64,000 nt of DNA from CALAED01 sp036378315 (GCA_036378315.1 DASUWU010000180.1:1-64000); one strand, 5' to 3'; shown: positions 26,335 to 35,674, counted from the first letter of the stretch. Numbers and translations are program-made. Notes: generated by a model not told the origin, from the letters alone.

Positions 26335-27759
26335 ACCTTCGCGGCCGTCGATCTCGGCGCCGCGAGCGGGCGGGTCATGACCGCCACCGTGGGCCGCGAC
26401 CGGCTGGAGCTGGCCGAGGTGCGGCGCTTCCGCAACCGCCCCGTGCGGATCGCCGGCACCCTGCACTGGGACATCCTCGGCCTGTACGGGAACATCCTGG
26501 ACGGCCTGCGGGACGCCGGGCCGGTCGCCTCCGTCGGAGTCTGCTCCTGGGGGGTCGACTACGGGCTGCTCGACCGCTCGGGCAGGCTGGTCGGCAACCC
26601 CGTGCACTATCGCGACGGCCGTACGGACGGCGTCATGGACTCGGTGGTCGCCGACCTGGGCGCCCCGGCGCTCTACGACGTCGCGGGCCTGCAGTTCCTT
26701 CCGTTCAACACGATCTACCAGCTCGTCGCCGACGACCGGGCCGCCCGCGCCGCCGAAACGATGCTGCTGGTGCCCGACCTCATCGCGTACTGGTTGACCG
26801 GCCGGATCGGCGCCGAGCTGACCAACGCCTCGACCACGGGCCTGCTCGACGTGCGCACCAGGACCTGGGCGTACGGCCTTGCCGACAGGCTCGGCATCCC
26901 CCGCCGGCTGCTGCCGCCGCTGCGCGAACCCGGCGACGTCATCGGCGCCGTGCGCCCCGACGTGGCCGCGGATACCGGGTTGCCGTCCGCGACCCCGGTG
27001 GTCGCCGTGGCCTCGCACGACACCGCGTCCGCCGTGGCCGCGGTGCCCGCGACGGCGGACGACTTCGCCTACATCTCCTGCGGCACTTGGTCACTGGTCG
27101 GCACCGAGCTGCCCGCGCCGGTGCTCAGCGCCGCCTCGAGGGAGGCCAACTTCACCAACGAGGCCGGCATCGACGGCACCGTCCGCCACCTGCGCAACGT
27201 CATGGGTTTGTGGCTGCTGCAGGAGTCGCTGCGCGCGTGGGGCTCCCCCGGCCTGCGCGAGCTGCTGCGGGCGGCCGAGGACGTGCCGCCGTTCCGCTCC
27301 GTCGTCGACCCCGACTCACCCGAGTTCCTCCCGCCCGGCGACATGCCCGCCAGGATCGCCGCCTGCTGCGCGGCCACGGGGCAGCCCATCCCCCGCACCC
27401 GCCCGGAGTTCGTCCGCTGCATCATGGACAGCCTGGCGCTCGGCCACCGCGCCGCCGTGCGCGCCGCCGCCGCGCTGTCCGGCCGCGACCTCCGCGCCGT
27501 GCACCTGGTCGGCGGCGGCGCCCTCAATGATCTCTTGTGCCGCCTCACCGCCGACGCCTGCGGACTGCCCGTCATCGCCGGCCCGGTCGAGGCCACCGCC
27601 ATCGGCAACATCCTGGTGCAGGCCCGCGCGTACGGCCTCGTCGCCGACCTGCCCGCGATGCGCGCCCTGGTCGCCGACACCCAACCGCTGCGCCGCTACG
27701 ACCCCACCGGCGACGAGGCCGCCTGGACCACCGCCGCCGCCCGCATCGGCCTCCCTTAA
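26320..27759 (+). CDS. rhaB: Rhamnulokinase
   Basis: A 479-residue FGGY-family sugar kinase that phosphorylates L-rhamnulose. It has the phosphate-binding loop AAVDLGAASGRVM, substrate segment SWGVDYGLLDRSGRL, NTIYQL, HDTASAVAAVP and the C-terminal ATP-binding motif VHLVGGGALNDLLCRLTADA. The GTG at 26320 has GAGG upstream. It completes the pathway: isomerase, kinase, aldolase, dehydrogenase. It runs in the opposite direction from the importer operon but shares the regulator's promoter region. Confidence 0.93.
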   Translation: MSEAATFAAVDLGAASGRVMTATVGRDRLELAEVRRFRNRPVRIAGTLHWDILGLYGNILDGLRDAGPVASVGVCSWGVDYGLLDRSGRLVGNPVHYRDGRTDGVMDSVVADLGAPALYDVAGLQFLPFNTIYQLVADDRAARAAETMLLVPDLIAYWLTGRIGAELTNASTTGLLDVRTRTWAYGLADRLGIPRRLLPPLREPGDVIGAVRPDVAADTGLPSATPVVAVASHDTASAVAAVPATADDFAYISCGTWSLVGTELPAPVLSAASREANFTNEAGIDGTVRHLRNVMGLWLLQESLRAWGSPGLRELLRAAEDVPPFRSVVDPDSPEFLPPGDMPARIAACCAATGQPIPRTRPEFVRCIMDSLALGHRAAVRAAAALSGRDLRAVHLVGGGALNDLLCRLTADACGLPVIAGPVEATAIGNILVQARAYGLVADLPAMRALVADTQPLRRYDPTGDEAAWTTAAARIGLP

Positions 27760-27817
27760 ACGACCGGGCCGGATTGGACGAGCTACTCCGCACGCGTGAC
27801 GGAGACATCTGCCCGGC

Positions 27818-28810
27818 GTGATGTGGTTGGATCCGGTGCTCAACAGGCCGGTCACGGGCGGCGGCGGCATGGGCGACGGACACTATCTTGCGCCGGACAT
27901 CGGCGGTCTGCCGTTCGTGAATCGGACATTCTTGGCCGAGGACCCGTACCTCGCCGACGACGGTCGGCTGGAGGCCAACATGGTCGGCGCGCGCGGCTGT
28001 CCGTACGACTGCTCGTTTTGCGGCGCGGCCGTGTCGGCCAACCCGGACATCACGATCCGCACGCGCACGCCGGGAGACATCATCGAGGAGATGACCGAGC
28101 TGCACACCCGCTACGGCGTGACGGCGTTCCGCTTCGTGGATGACCTGTTCCTCGGCTACGAGCGCTTCATCCGCACGTGCATGGCAGAGTTCACAGCCGC
28201 GGAGATCGGAGCGTGCTTCGTATGGGACGCCACGGGGCGCATCAACATCCTGCACCGCATGAACAACGACATGTTGGGGTTACTGAAGGCCGCCGGCTGC
28301 CAAGAGGTCGCGCTCGGCATCGAGTCCGGCAGCGAACGCTTGCTGACGTACATGGGCAAGCGCATCACGCCCGATATGACACGCTCGGTCGTGCGGCGAC
28401 TCACCGAGCGCGGCATCTCGGTCAAGGGTTACTTCATCCTCGGTTTCCCGACCGAGACCCGCGACGAGCTGAACGTCACGGTGCGGCATGTGCACGAGCT
28501 GTGGGACATCGCGGATGGACAGCCCGGGCGGTTCCGCGCCAGCGTCTTCGAGTTCCGACCGTACCCCGGCACGCCGGAGTGGCACCGGCTCATCGGCAGC
28601 GGCAAGTACAGCCGGCAACAGCTCCTCGACTACACGGCCGTGGACCTCACGGCAGGCGGCCTGGACGAGGCCATGCGCGGCCGGGACGAGTTCAACTTCT
28701 CGGTCGGCATCCAGTTCGGCGAGGCCACCGTGGCCGAGGTACGCGCCCGCCTCACCGAACTGTCCCGCGAGCAGTACCGGCGCTCGGCGGCGGTGGTGCG
28801 GTCAGGCTGA
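27818..28810 (+). CDS. Radical SAM protein, possibly lacking an N-terminal B12-binding domain
   Basis: A 330-residue radical SAM enzyme with the cluster motif CPYDCSFC (Cys61, Cys65, Cys68), followed by FRFVDDLFLGYERF, GCQEVALGIESGSERLLTYMGK and GYFILGFPTET, which are typical of the Elp3/MiaB-like (SPASM-free) branch. In many relatives this core follows a cobalamin-binding domain; here only about 55 residues precede it. The start (GTG 27818 or ATG 27821) has no clear ribosome binding site. The gene could thus be 5'-truncated or a naturally short form. It ends nine bases inside the convergent CYTH gene. Base composition appears lower in GC than in the flanking genes. Substrate unknown. Confidence 0.75.
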   Translation: MMWLDPVLNRPVTGGGGMGDGHYLAPDIGGLPFVNRTFLAEDPYLADDGRLEANMVGARGCPYDCSFCGAAVSANPDITIRTRTPGDIIEEMTELHTRYGVTAFRFVDDLFLGYERFIRTCMAEFTAAEIGACFVWDATGRINILHRMNNDMLGLLKAAGCQEVALGIESGSERLLTYMGKRITPDMTRSVVRRLTERGISVKGYFILGFPTETRDELNVTVRHVHELWDIADGQPGRFRASVFEFRPYPGTPEWHRLIGSGKYSRQQLLDYTAVDLTAGGLDEAMRGRDEFNFSVGIQFGEATVAEVRARLTELSREQYRRSAAVVRSG

Positions 28811-29344
28811 CGCCAGTGCGGCGCGCACCAGAGAGTCGTACGTCTCATCGGTGCGCTCGGCCTCGATGTCCAGGGATGCGACGAACGCAGCCAGCTCGGC
28901 TTGCACCGCCTCCCCGGGCACGTCGTCGGGCACCATACGTTCCAGCTCCAGGAATGTCCCGAGGCCGGCCACCTCGTCCACGCACAGCGAGAGGTCGGGC
29001 AGCTCTGCGGTACGGCGGACCTTGGCGATACGAACGGTCGGCCGGAAGCCCATCGCCAAGATGGCGCGGTGCATCTGCTCGCGGTCCGCCACGGCCGTCT
29101 CGTACTCCTCGCACGACAGCGCGTTTTGGGTCGGGCGCTTGAGGGTGAAGGTGTGCCGCCCGGCAATGGTGCGGAGGCGTACGAACGAGACGCCGAGCTT
29201 ACTGTCACCGTAGGACCAACCCTCGGGGGCGTACGCCTGGTCATCCTGGTGGACTGGCGCGCCCAGCTCGATCCCGCGTGCTTTGAGTACTACGAGCAGT
29301 GTCTCCGCGTCCTTGAGGTGATATTTGACCTCAACCTCACGCAC
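28802..29344 (-). CDS. CYTH-domain protein (class IV adenylate cyclase / thiamine triphosphatase-like)
   Basis: A 180-residue CYTH protein. It begins with the signature EVEVKYHLKD (ExExK) and has the tunnel-fold residues in VSFVRLRTIAGRHTFTLKRP and LSLCVDEVAGLGTFLELE. Members hydrolyse inorganic or thiamine triphosphate or act as CyaB-type cyclases; sequence alone does not decide between these. The 3' ends of this gene and the radical SAM gene overlap by nine bases in convergent orientation, which suggests the two travel together. Confidence 0.83.
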   Translation of the reverse strand: MREVEVKYHLKDAETLLVVLKARGIELGAPVHQDDQAYAPEGWSYGDSKLGVSFVRLRTIAGRHTFTLKRPTQNALSCEEYETAVADREQMHRAILAMGFRPTVRIAKVRRTAELPDLSLCVDEVAGLGTFLELERMVPDDVPGEAVQAELAAFVASLDIEAERTDETYDSLVRAALASA

Positions 29345-29486
29345 TGGTCCTCCGTCGCTGTTGAAGAGCCGACCGGTCAGCGTCGCTCAAGCGGGGCCAA
29401 GAAACCAGCCGACACTCCGCAGAGGGTGCGGACCGCACGGACGCCCAGGTTGTGTTGGCCGGACCGGACCGATCTGCGGGGGACCG

Positions 29487-29789
29487 TCAGCGGGGGCGGA
29501 CGAGGCCGGTCTCGTAGGCGACGATGACGAGTTGGGCGCGGTCGCGGGCGTCGAGCTTCATCAGCAGGCGGCTGACGTGGGTCTTCGCCGTGGCGTGGCT
29601 GACGTGGAGACGCTCGGCAATCTCGGCGTTGGACAGGCCGCGGGCGATGAGGGTCAGCACCTCGCGTTCCCGGTCGGTGACGTCGGCCAGCGAGGCGGCG
29701 GGCCGTACGGCCGGCTCCGGGCGGCTGGCGAACTCGGCGATGAGCCGGCGGGTGATCGCCGGGTCGAGCAGCGCGTCGCCAGCGGTGAC
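29487..29789 (-). pseudogene. Truncated NarL-type response regulator (DNA-binding half only)
   Basis: The last 100 residues of a LuxR/NarL response regulator are intact: AGDALLDPAITRRLIAEF, then VTDREREVLTLIARGLSNAEIAERLHVSHATAKTHVSRLL. Upstream of about 29790 the homology stops and no receiver domain can be found. The break coincides within about 15 bases with the start of a transporter fragment on the other strand. No start codon with a ribosome binding site precedes the remaining part, so it is probably dead. Confidence 0.7.
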
Positions 29790-29803
29790 GGGCCGCCGCC
29801 GTA

Positions 29804-30197
29804 GGCGCGCTGGCATTTGCCACCGGGACGGTGACCGCGCTCCTCGCGTTCGTCGGCGCGCGGCCCGTGCTCGCGAGCGGGCAGGTCGACGTGGCGATCT
29901 CGACGCCGGGCGTGCCGCGCGGGTTTGCTCGCGGCCGGGCTGTTCCTGGGCTTCGTGGCGCTGATCGGACTCGGCGTCGGCATGATCGCGCGACATTCCG
30001 CCGGTGCCGTCGCCGTGCTGTTCGGGCTCCTCTTCATCGCCCCGCTCGTGGTGGACGCACTGCCGACGCCGTGGGATCGCAGGATCGAGCCGTACCTGAG
30101 CTCACAGCTCGGCGCGGAGATGAGCGCCCTCAGGCACGAGACGCTGTCGCCCGCCGCCGCGTGGGCCGCGGCCGCCGCCCGCGCCGGACTCACCTGA
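29804..30197 (+). pseudogene. Truncated, frameshifted ABC-2 type permease remnant
   Basis: The C-terminal part of an ABC-2 permease is visible: ALAFATGTVTALLAFVGARP and VDVAISTPGVPRG in one frame. From about 29925 the sequence AAGLFLGFVALIGLGVG, IARHSAGAVAVLFGLLF and DALPTPW follows in another frame, up to the stop at 30197. The N-terminal half is absent and one frameshift near 29920 divides the rest. Such permeases often sit beside two-component genes, so this and the neighbouring regulator fragment may be the remains of one locus joined by deletion. Confidence 0.6.
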
Positions 30198-30229
30198 GGC
30201 GCACTGGCCACGGCGCCGCCCGGCCGGGG

Positions 30230-30712
30230 TCAGGCGTGGCCCTGGCCGTGCGCGTGGCCGTAGATCTCGCCGCCCAGCTTGGCGCGCAGTTGGGTCAGCA
30301 CCTGCGGGCTGGCGCCGACCGCCCAGCGGTTGCCGATGAGCACCTCCCCGTAGTCCTTCGCCTGTTCCAGCCATGCCTGCTGGCCCTGCGCGGTGGCGAA
30401 GGTGGTCAGGAAGAAGCGGCCGGACGCGGTGGTGCAGTAGCCCTGCCGCAGCTCGGCCGCATTGGTCTGGACCTTGGGGTGGCAGCCCGCCTTCGCGCCG
30501 AGCTGCTCGAGGGTGAGCGGCGGGCCGGCGACTACAGCGGAATGTCCTGAATGGTCCGCCGACGCCGATCCGTGCGGGGACTGGGACGCGATGGCGACGC
30601 AGCGTACGGCCAGAGCCGTCACGCCGAACACGAGCACGAAGATCGCGACTACGCGGGGAACCGTGATCGCCGATGAGACGGGCGACCGCACGGGCTGTTG
30701 TATTTCGTTCAT
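30230..30712 (-). CDS. Membrane-anchored protein of unknown function
   Basis: A 160-residue protein with a single N-terminal helix (VVAIFVLVFGVTALAVRCVAIA, about residues 20-40) and a small extracytoplasmic domain with two cysteines (GCHPKVQTNAAELRQGYC) that may form a disulphide. The C-terminus has GHAHGQGHA, a possible metal-binding tail. Actinomycetes encode many proteins of this layout; function is unknown. ATG 30712 has no obvious Shine-Dalgarno. Confidence 0.65.
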   Translation of the reverse strand: MNEIQQPVRSPVSSAITVPRVVAIFVLVFGVTALAVRCVAIASQSPHGSASADHSGHSAVVAGPPLTLEQLGAKAGCHPKVQTNAAELRQGYCTTASGRFFLTTFATAQGQQAWLEQAKDYGEVLIGNRWAVGASPQVLTQLRAKLGGEIYGHAHGQGHA

Positions 30713-30908
30713 CAAGGGACGGATACGCGCGGCCGGCCGCTTCGGTTCGACAGGGGCCGGCGATGGTCGCCGGGGGGAACGGCGATGCGCGGCGGCCTCC
30801 TGGGAGGCCGCCGCGCCGCGCGATCGGGTCCGATCGGGTCCGATCCGGCGGATCAGGCCGATCAGGCCGGGGTCAGGCGTGCGTCGAGGCGTCGCACGCC
30901 ATCACCGA

Positions 30909-32372
30909 TCACTGGACCGGCGGGAACGCGTTCGCCATGAGCTGCCGGAACTGCGCGTCGAACCAGTGGCCGGACAGCGGGGCGTTCGGCAGCGCACCGG
31001 ACATGTGGTTGCCGTTGCGCACGTTGCCGCCGTAGTTCGGGTCGCACATCTGGTCGAAGCCCTTGCCCTCGTCGTTCGGGATCGACGTGCTCGAGCCGTC
31101 CGACTCGCCCGGGGGCTTGACCCACACGTACGCGTCGACCCCGGCTTCCGGGGAAGCGGCCGGCCGCTCGCCGAGCCCAGCGCCGGACTGGTTGCACCAG
31201 TTGCCGAGGTGGAACCGGCGGTCGACGCGCGACTGGTTCATGTAGGTGTTCGGATCGGTCGACGTGCTGGTCCCCGTCGGTCGGTTCGGCCCGCCCCAGC
31301 CGTTGCGGGAGGTGTCGATGATCATGCTGACGTTGTGGCCCACCGCCGAGGACAGCACCGGCTGGTACGCGCGGACGTAGGACACCTCGTCGATGTAGCG
31401 GTTCCAGTCGATCCAGCCGCCGGAGACCTCGCGGATCGGCTGGCCGCCCACGACGTCGTTGACGCTGAAGAACGGCTCGTGCAGCGGCCCGTAGTTGGCC
31501 ACGTTCGAGGCGAAGCCGAACAGGTCGTCCGGGGTGGCCGGACTCGTCCGCACCACCTGGCCCATCAGGTTGGCGAACGGCTGGAAGTTGTCGTCCCAGC
31601 CGAGCCACCCGTGGTGGCCGATGTCGACGTAGTTGTACACGTTGGGGATCGCGCCCAGCGTGCCCAGCGCGTACGCGACGCCGTTGACGTAGTCGCCGCT
31701 CTGCAGCGCCTGGTCACAGCTGGTCCCGGCGGCGGTCGGCCGGCCGTTGGTGTTCGTGACCAGGTTCGGCAGCGAGTCGATCTCGACGATGTTCACGATC
31801 CGCAGGTTGGCGTACTTGGAGTCGCTGAGGATGCCGGCGATCGGGTCGATGAACTCGCTCTTGTACCGGTTGAGCTCGCCGAGCTTCAGCTCGCCGTTGG
31901 AGGCGAGCGCGGAGCAGTCGCGTCCTGGCAGGTCGTAGGTGACCATCTGGAACAGGTTGGCGCCCTGGGCCACGGCGGCATCGAGGTGGGCGCGCAGCCC
32001 CATGGCTCCATTGGCGCCCTGGATCGCCGCGATCCGGTCCATCCAGACGAACGTCGGCTGGTTGGCGACGGCGGCGCCGCCGGACGCCGTGGCGTTGGCC
32101 GCCCATTCCTGATTCACGTACGCCTTGGCGCCCGCGAACGGGTTGGCGACCCGCGCCGCGCTGGCCGGGCCGGCGACGCCGACCACGGCCAACCCGGTGA
32201 CGAGCGTGCCGGCCGAGACCACCGCCAATGTGCGGCGAGAACGCGTCCACTTGGCACGCAACGGGTCCAATCCGGGGCGGATCCGCCTCGGGGATACGGC
32301 GCTGGGCACGAACGCCGTAAGGCCGCGGCGTAGGCGCGCTCCGACTGTTTCGCGCCGAGGGTGGGACATCAT
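30909..32372 (-). CDS. Secreted glycoside hydrolase family 6 (cellobiohydrolase/endoglucanase)
   Basis: A 487-residue cellulase. A long basic N-terminus and hydrophobic stretch (TLAVVSAGTLVTGLAVVGVAGPASA) form the signal peptide. The GH6 barrel shows FQMVTYDLPGRDCSALASNGEL (with the catalytic acid Asp), IVEIDSLPNLV, YVDIGHHGWLGW, MIIDTSRNGWGGP and the C-terminal DAYVWVKPPGESDG. There is no carbohydrate-binding module, unlike many secreted GH6 enzymes. ATG-ATG at 32372/32369 with GGAGG about ten bases upstream. It stands alone between the rearranged region and the DUF574 cluster. Confidence 0.92.
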   Translation of the reverse strand: MMSHPRRETVGARLRRGLTAFVPSAVSPRRIRPGLDPLRAKWTRSRRTLAVVSAGTLVTGLAVVGVAGPASAARVANPFAGAKAYVNQEWAANATASGGAAVANQPTFVWMDRIAAIQGANGAMGLRAHLDAAVAQGANLFQMVTYDLPGRDCSALASNGELKLGELNRYKSEFIDPIAGILSDSKYANLRIVNIVEIDSLPNLVTNTNGRPTAAGTSCDQALQSGDYVNGVAYALGTLGAIPNVYNYVDIGHHGWLGWDDNFQPFANLMGQVVRTSPATPDDLFGFASNVANYGPLHEPFFSVNDVVGGQPIREVSGGWIDWNRYIDEVSYVRAYQPVLSSAVGHNVSMIIDTSRNGWGGPNRPTGTSTSTDPNTYMNQSRVDRRFHLGNWCNQSGAGLGERPAASPEAGVDAYVWVKPPGESDGSSTSIPNDEGKGFDQMCDPNYGGNVRNGNHMSGALPNAPLSGHWFDAQFRQLMANAFPPVQ

Positions 32373-33049
32373 GCGGGGTTTCCTCCTCGGGGGTTTCTAC
32401 CGGCGTCGGCCGGCACCTGCCGGTGCATACGGAGACCGGCGGCCGGATCCCTCGAAATCCGCAGCGCGTGCCAATCGTGGTGCGCTTTCAACCGGCTCCA
32501 TTGCATCGAAATCGACCGTCGCATGCGAGTGCGGTGGAGGCCAACAGCGGCCAGCGCGGCTAAAGATCATCGCAGTTCAGAGGGGGTGGTTGGAATGAAA
32601 AGAGGCAACTTGGCCTTCCATGGCACCCGCGGCGGAGGGGCCGGCAGCGGCGGCCGATGCGGCGATCTCTGGCCTTCTTTGCGGCGAACCCCAGGTCGTT
32701 TCCCGCCCATCTGGGATAGCGCCTTTCCAGAAATCCGGCAATAGCGGTATCCCGACACTCGATATCGGCGCCGGGCAGGACTGTGCAGCGGCCGATAAGT
32801 GCAGGTGGAGACCGCTTTCCATGAATAACCAGAGAGGTTTAAAATCTGCTGTAAACTCGCCTGGACGAAGTTTAAGATTCAATTAATGATTGACTTCGGG
32901 CCAGGCCGGCCTTCGACCTCGGGTAAGGGGACTGACCTGCGATGACCAAGGAGTCGCGCAAGAAGACGAGGATTCCCAGCGACGACTCTGACTCGACGGG
33001 TTATCATACGTTTTCCGAAACTTTCATGAAACGAGGCGGGGGTAAGGCG
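32373..33049. other. Intergenic region between GH6 and DUF574 genes
   Basis: About 680 bases without a convincing gene. The part at 32820-32900 is clearly AT-richer than its surroundings and probably holds the promoter for the rightward DUF574 gene. A 49-codon frame (32595-32744) with a purine-rich leader is present but I do not consider it supported. I found no CebR-type operator near the cellulase start. Confidence 0.4.
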
Positions 33050-33883
33050 ATGGCTGCTCCGGAGTGGGCGCCGCCCGGCGTCGACATCAGCAGGCCGAGC
33101 GTCGCCCGGGTCTACGACTGCTATCTCGGTGGCAAGGACAACTTCGCCGTCGACCGCGAGGTCGTCGCGCAGACCAAGGAGATCTTCCCGCCGGACTGGG
33201 ACGCCGCCCGCGGCGGCCTCGACAACCGGGCCTTCCTGCGCCGCGTGGTCCGCTATCTGGTGGTCGAGGCCGGCATCCGCCAGTTCATCGACTTCGGATC
33301 CGGGCTGCCCAGCCAGGGCAACGTGCACGAGATCGCCCAGGACATCGCCCCCCAGGCACGCGTCGTGTACGTGGACAACGACCCCATCGTCCTGGTGCAC
33401 GCCCGGGCGCTGCTGGGCAACACGGAGACCACCCGGGTCATCACGGCCGATCTGCGCCGGCCGGTCGACATCCTCACCCATCCGGCGGTCCGCGACTTCG
33501 TCGACCTGTCCCGGCCACTCGGGCTGCTGCTGTTCGCCATCCTCCACCACATCAACGACGCGGACGACCCGGGCGACATCGCCGCGCGGCTGCGCTCGAT
33601 GATGACGCCCGGCAGCTACCTCGCCATCTCGCACTTCTGCAATCCGGGCGCCGCGTACCCCGAGGACGCCGCGCGCGCCGACATGTGCGAAAAGATCTTC
33701 AACGAGAAGCTGGGCACCGGCCGGTGGCGGACCTCCGACGAGATCAGCTCCTACTTCGGCGACCTCACCATGATCGAGCCCGGGCTCGTCCCGCTGCCCG
33801 AATGGCGGCCGGAGCTCGGCGACGACCTCACGGTCCACCCCACGTACCGGCTGTTCCTCGGCGGCGTCGCCAGAAAGGGCTAG
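33050..33883 (+). CDS. SAM-dependent methyltransferase, DUF574 family
   Basis: A 277-residue DUF574 protein: PSVARVYDCYLGGKDNFAVDRE, IDFGSGLPSQGNVHEIAQ (SAM site), VVYVDNDPIVLVHARALL, LLLFAILHHIND and the IEPGLVPLPEWRP ending. ATG 33050 follows a GAGGCGGGGG leader and matches the normal family start. A further in-frame ATG at 32942 would add 36 charged residues. It is the nearest relative of the DUF574 gene at 34850, which carries the same QGNVHEIAQ and NPG segments, and only the F420-type oxidoreductase gene lies between them. Substrate unknown. Confidence 0.88.
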   Translation: MAAPEWAPPGVDISRPSVARVYDCYLGGKDNFAVDREVVAQTKEIFPPDWDAARGGLDNRAFLRRVVRYLVVEAGIRQFIDFGSGLPSQGNVHEIAQDIAPQARVVYVDNDPIVLVHARALLGNTETTRVITADLRRPVDILTHPAVRDFVDLSRPLGLLLFAILHHINDADDPGDIAARLRSMMTPGSYLAISHFCNPGAAYPEDAARADMCEKIFNEKLGTGRWRTSDEISSYFGDLTMIEPGLVPLPEWRPELGDDLTVHPTYRLFLGGVARKG

Positions 33884-33938
33884 GTTCCTCCCATACGACG
33901 GGCACGCCCGAAAGGCCGAGAAGCGGGAGGAAACAGCC

Positions 33939-34778
33939 GTGCGGTTCGCCATCAAGACCAGGCCCGAGCACACGACGTGGGAGGAGCTGCGCGACGTTTG
34001 GGTCGCCGCCGACGAGATCGAGCTGTTCGAGTCGGCGTGGAACTGGGACCACTTCTACCCGCTGACGGGCGACCTCACCGGCCCCAACCTCGAGGGCTGG
34101 ACGATGCTCGCCGCCATGGCGCAGGCGACCCGGCGCATCAGGATCGGCTGCCAGGTCACCGGCATGATCTACCGGCATCCGGCGGTGCTCGCCAACATGG
34201 CGGCCACCGTCGACATCATCTCAGGCGGCCGGCTCGAGCTCGGGCTCGGCGCCGGCTGGAACCAGCACGAATGCGACGCGTACGGCATCGAGCTGCCGCC
34301 GCTGCGCGAGCGTTTCGACCGGTTCGACGAGGGCGTCGAGACGATCGTCTCGCTGTTGAGCCGGACGACCACCACGTTCAACGGGCGGTACGTACGGCTC
34401 ACCGACGCCCGCTGCGAGCCGAAGCCGGTCCAGCGGCCGCATCCGCCGGTCGCCATCGGCGGCCGGGGGCCGAAGCGCACGCTCCGTACGGCGGCGCGCT
34501 GGGCGCAGCACTGGAACGCGATCACCGAATCCCCCGAGCAGTGGCGGGCGACGAAGGAGATCCTGCTCGAGCACTGCGCCGCCATCGGCCGCGACCCCAA
34601 GGAGATCACCTGCTCGGCCAACGTCCGCGTCGAGTCGGTCGACGGCCTCGAGCGGTTGGCGGAGGCCGTGGCCGGATACGGCTCCGCGGGCGCCGATCTG
34701 GTCATCATCAACCTCCCGCACCGGGCCAAGCCCGATATCCTCGGCTCACTGGTGGACGTTCTCGCACCGCTCAGCTGA
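33939..34778 (+). CDS. LLM-class F420-dependent oxidoreductase
   Basis: A 279-residue luciferase-like TIM-barrel oxidoreductase. Typical parts are FESAWNWDHFYPLTGD, GCQVTGMIYRHPAVLANMAATVDIISGGRLELGLGAGW and PPVAIGGRGPKRTLRTAARWA. Actinomycete members use F420 rather than FMN. GTG 33939 has GGGAGG at 33925-33930. It is sandwiched between two DUF574 methyltransferases and may be co-transcribed with them. The substrate is not evident. Confidence 0.85.
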   Translation: MRFAIKTRPEHTTWEELRDVWVAADEIELFESAWNWDHFYPLTGDLTGPNLEGWTMLAAMAQATRRIRIGCQVTGMIYRHPAVLANMAATVDIISGGRLELGLGAGWNQHECDAYGIELPPLRERFDRFDEGVETIVSLLSRTTTTFNGRYVRLTDARCEPKPVQRPHPPVAIGGRGPKRTLRTAARWAQHWNAITESPEQWRATKEILLEHCAAIGRDPKEITCSANVRVESVDGLERLAEAVAGYGSAGADLVIINLPHRAKPDILGSLVDVLAPLS

Positions 34779-34849
34779 CGTTCGGCCCGCGTCGCCGAAC
34801 CGGCCGCCGCCATTCATCCGTATCCAACGGGGGACACGGGAGGACCTGC

Positions 34850-35674
34850 GTGGTTGACGAGGAGTGGACGCCTGCGGGCATCGATCCCACCAAACCGAAC
34901 ATCGGCAGGGTGTACGACTACCTGATCGGCGGCAAGGACAACTTCGCCATCGACCGCGAGGTCGGCGACGAGATCCTGCGGCTGGTGCCGGATGCCAGGG
35001 AGTCGGGCAAGGCCAACCGGGCGTTCCTGCGCCGGGCGGTGCGGTACATGGTCAACGAGGCGGGGATCGACCAGTTCCTCGACATCGGCTCCGGCCTGCC
35101 CACGCAGGGCAACGTCCACGAGATCGCCCAGGAGCTCAATCCGCGGGCGAAGGTCGTCTACGTCGACAATGACCCGGTCGTCCTCGTGCACACCAGGGCG
35201 CTGCTCGAGAACCGCGACACGACCACGGTCATCATGGGCGACCTGCGCCGACCCGACGAGATCGTCGGCAGCCCGGTCGCCCGCGACTTCCTCGACTTCG
35301 ACCGGCCGATCGGCATGTTGATGATCTCCATCCTGCATCACATCAACGATGACGAGGACCCGGTCGCCATCACCGCCACGCTGCGCGGCGCGCTGGCGCC
35401 CGGCAGCCATATGGCGATCACCCACTTCCACAACCCGGGCCCGGAGCGGCCAGAGGACGCGGCCATCGCGCTCGCCAGCGAGAAGCAGTTCAACGAGAAG
35501 TTCGGCACCGGCCGGTTCCGCACCCGCGAAGAGATCCGTGCCTATTTCGGGGACTGGGATCTCGTCGACCCCGGCCTCGTCCCGATGCCGGCGTGGCGCC
35601 CGGACGTGGCCGGCCGCCGGACGTTGAGCGGGGTGTTCCACCGCACCCTCGGCGGCGTCGCCAGGAAGCCGTAG
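34850..35674 (+). CDS. SAM-dependent methyltransferase, DUF574 family
   Basis: A 274-residue DUF574 protein: PNIGRVYDYLIGGKDNFAIDRE, LDIGSGLPTQGNVHEIAQ, VVYVDNDPVVLVHTRALL, ISILHHINDDEDP and DPGLVPMPAWRP. The GTG start at 34850 has GGGAGG at 34838-34843. It is very similar to the copy at 33050 and probably arose by local duplication. No substrate is known for the family. Confidence 0.9.
   Translation: MVDEEWTPAGIDPTKPNIGRVYDYLIGGKDNFAIDREVGDEILRLVPDARESGKANRAFLRRAVRYMVNEAGIDQFLDIGSGLPTQGNVHEIAQELNPRAKVVYVDNDPVVLVHTRALLENRDTTTVIMGDLRRPDEIVGSPVARDFLDFDRPIGMLMISILHHINDDEDPVAITATLRGALAPGSHMAITHFHNPGPERPEDAAIALASEKQFNEKFGTGRFRTREEIRAYFGDWDLVDPGLVPMPAWRPDVAGRRTLSGVFHRTLGGVARKP

Noticed and set aside
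32595..32744. 49-codon frame after AGAGGGGGT in the GH6/DUF574 gap
   Set aside because: The purine-rich leader is suggestive, but the peptide is Gly/Arg-rich without conserved character and other frames there are equally open.
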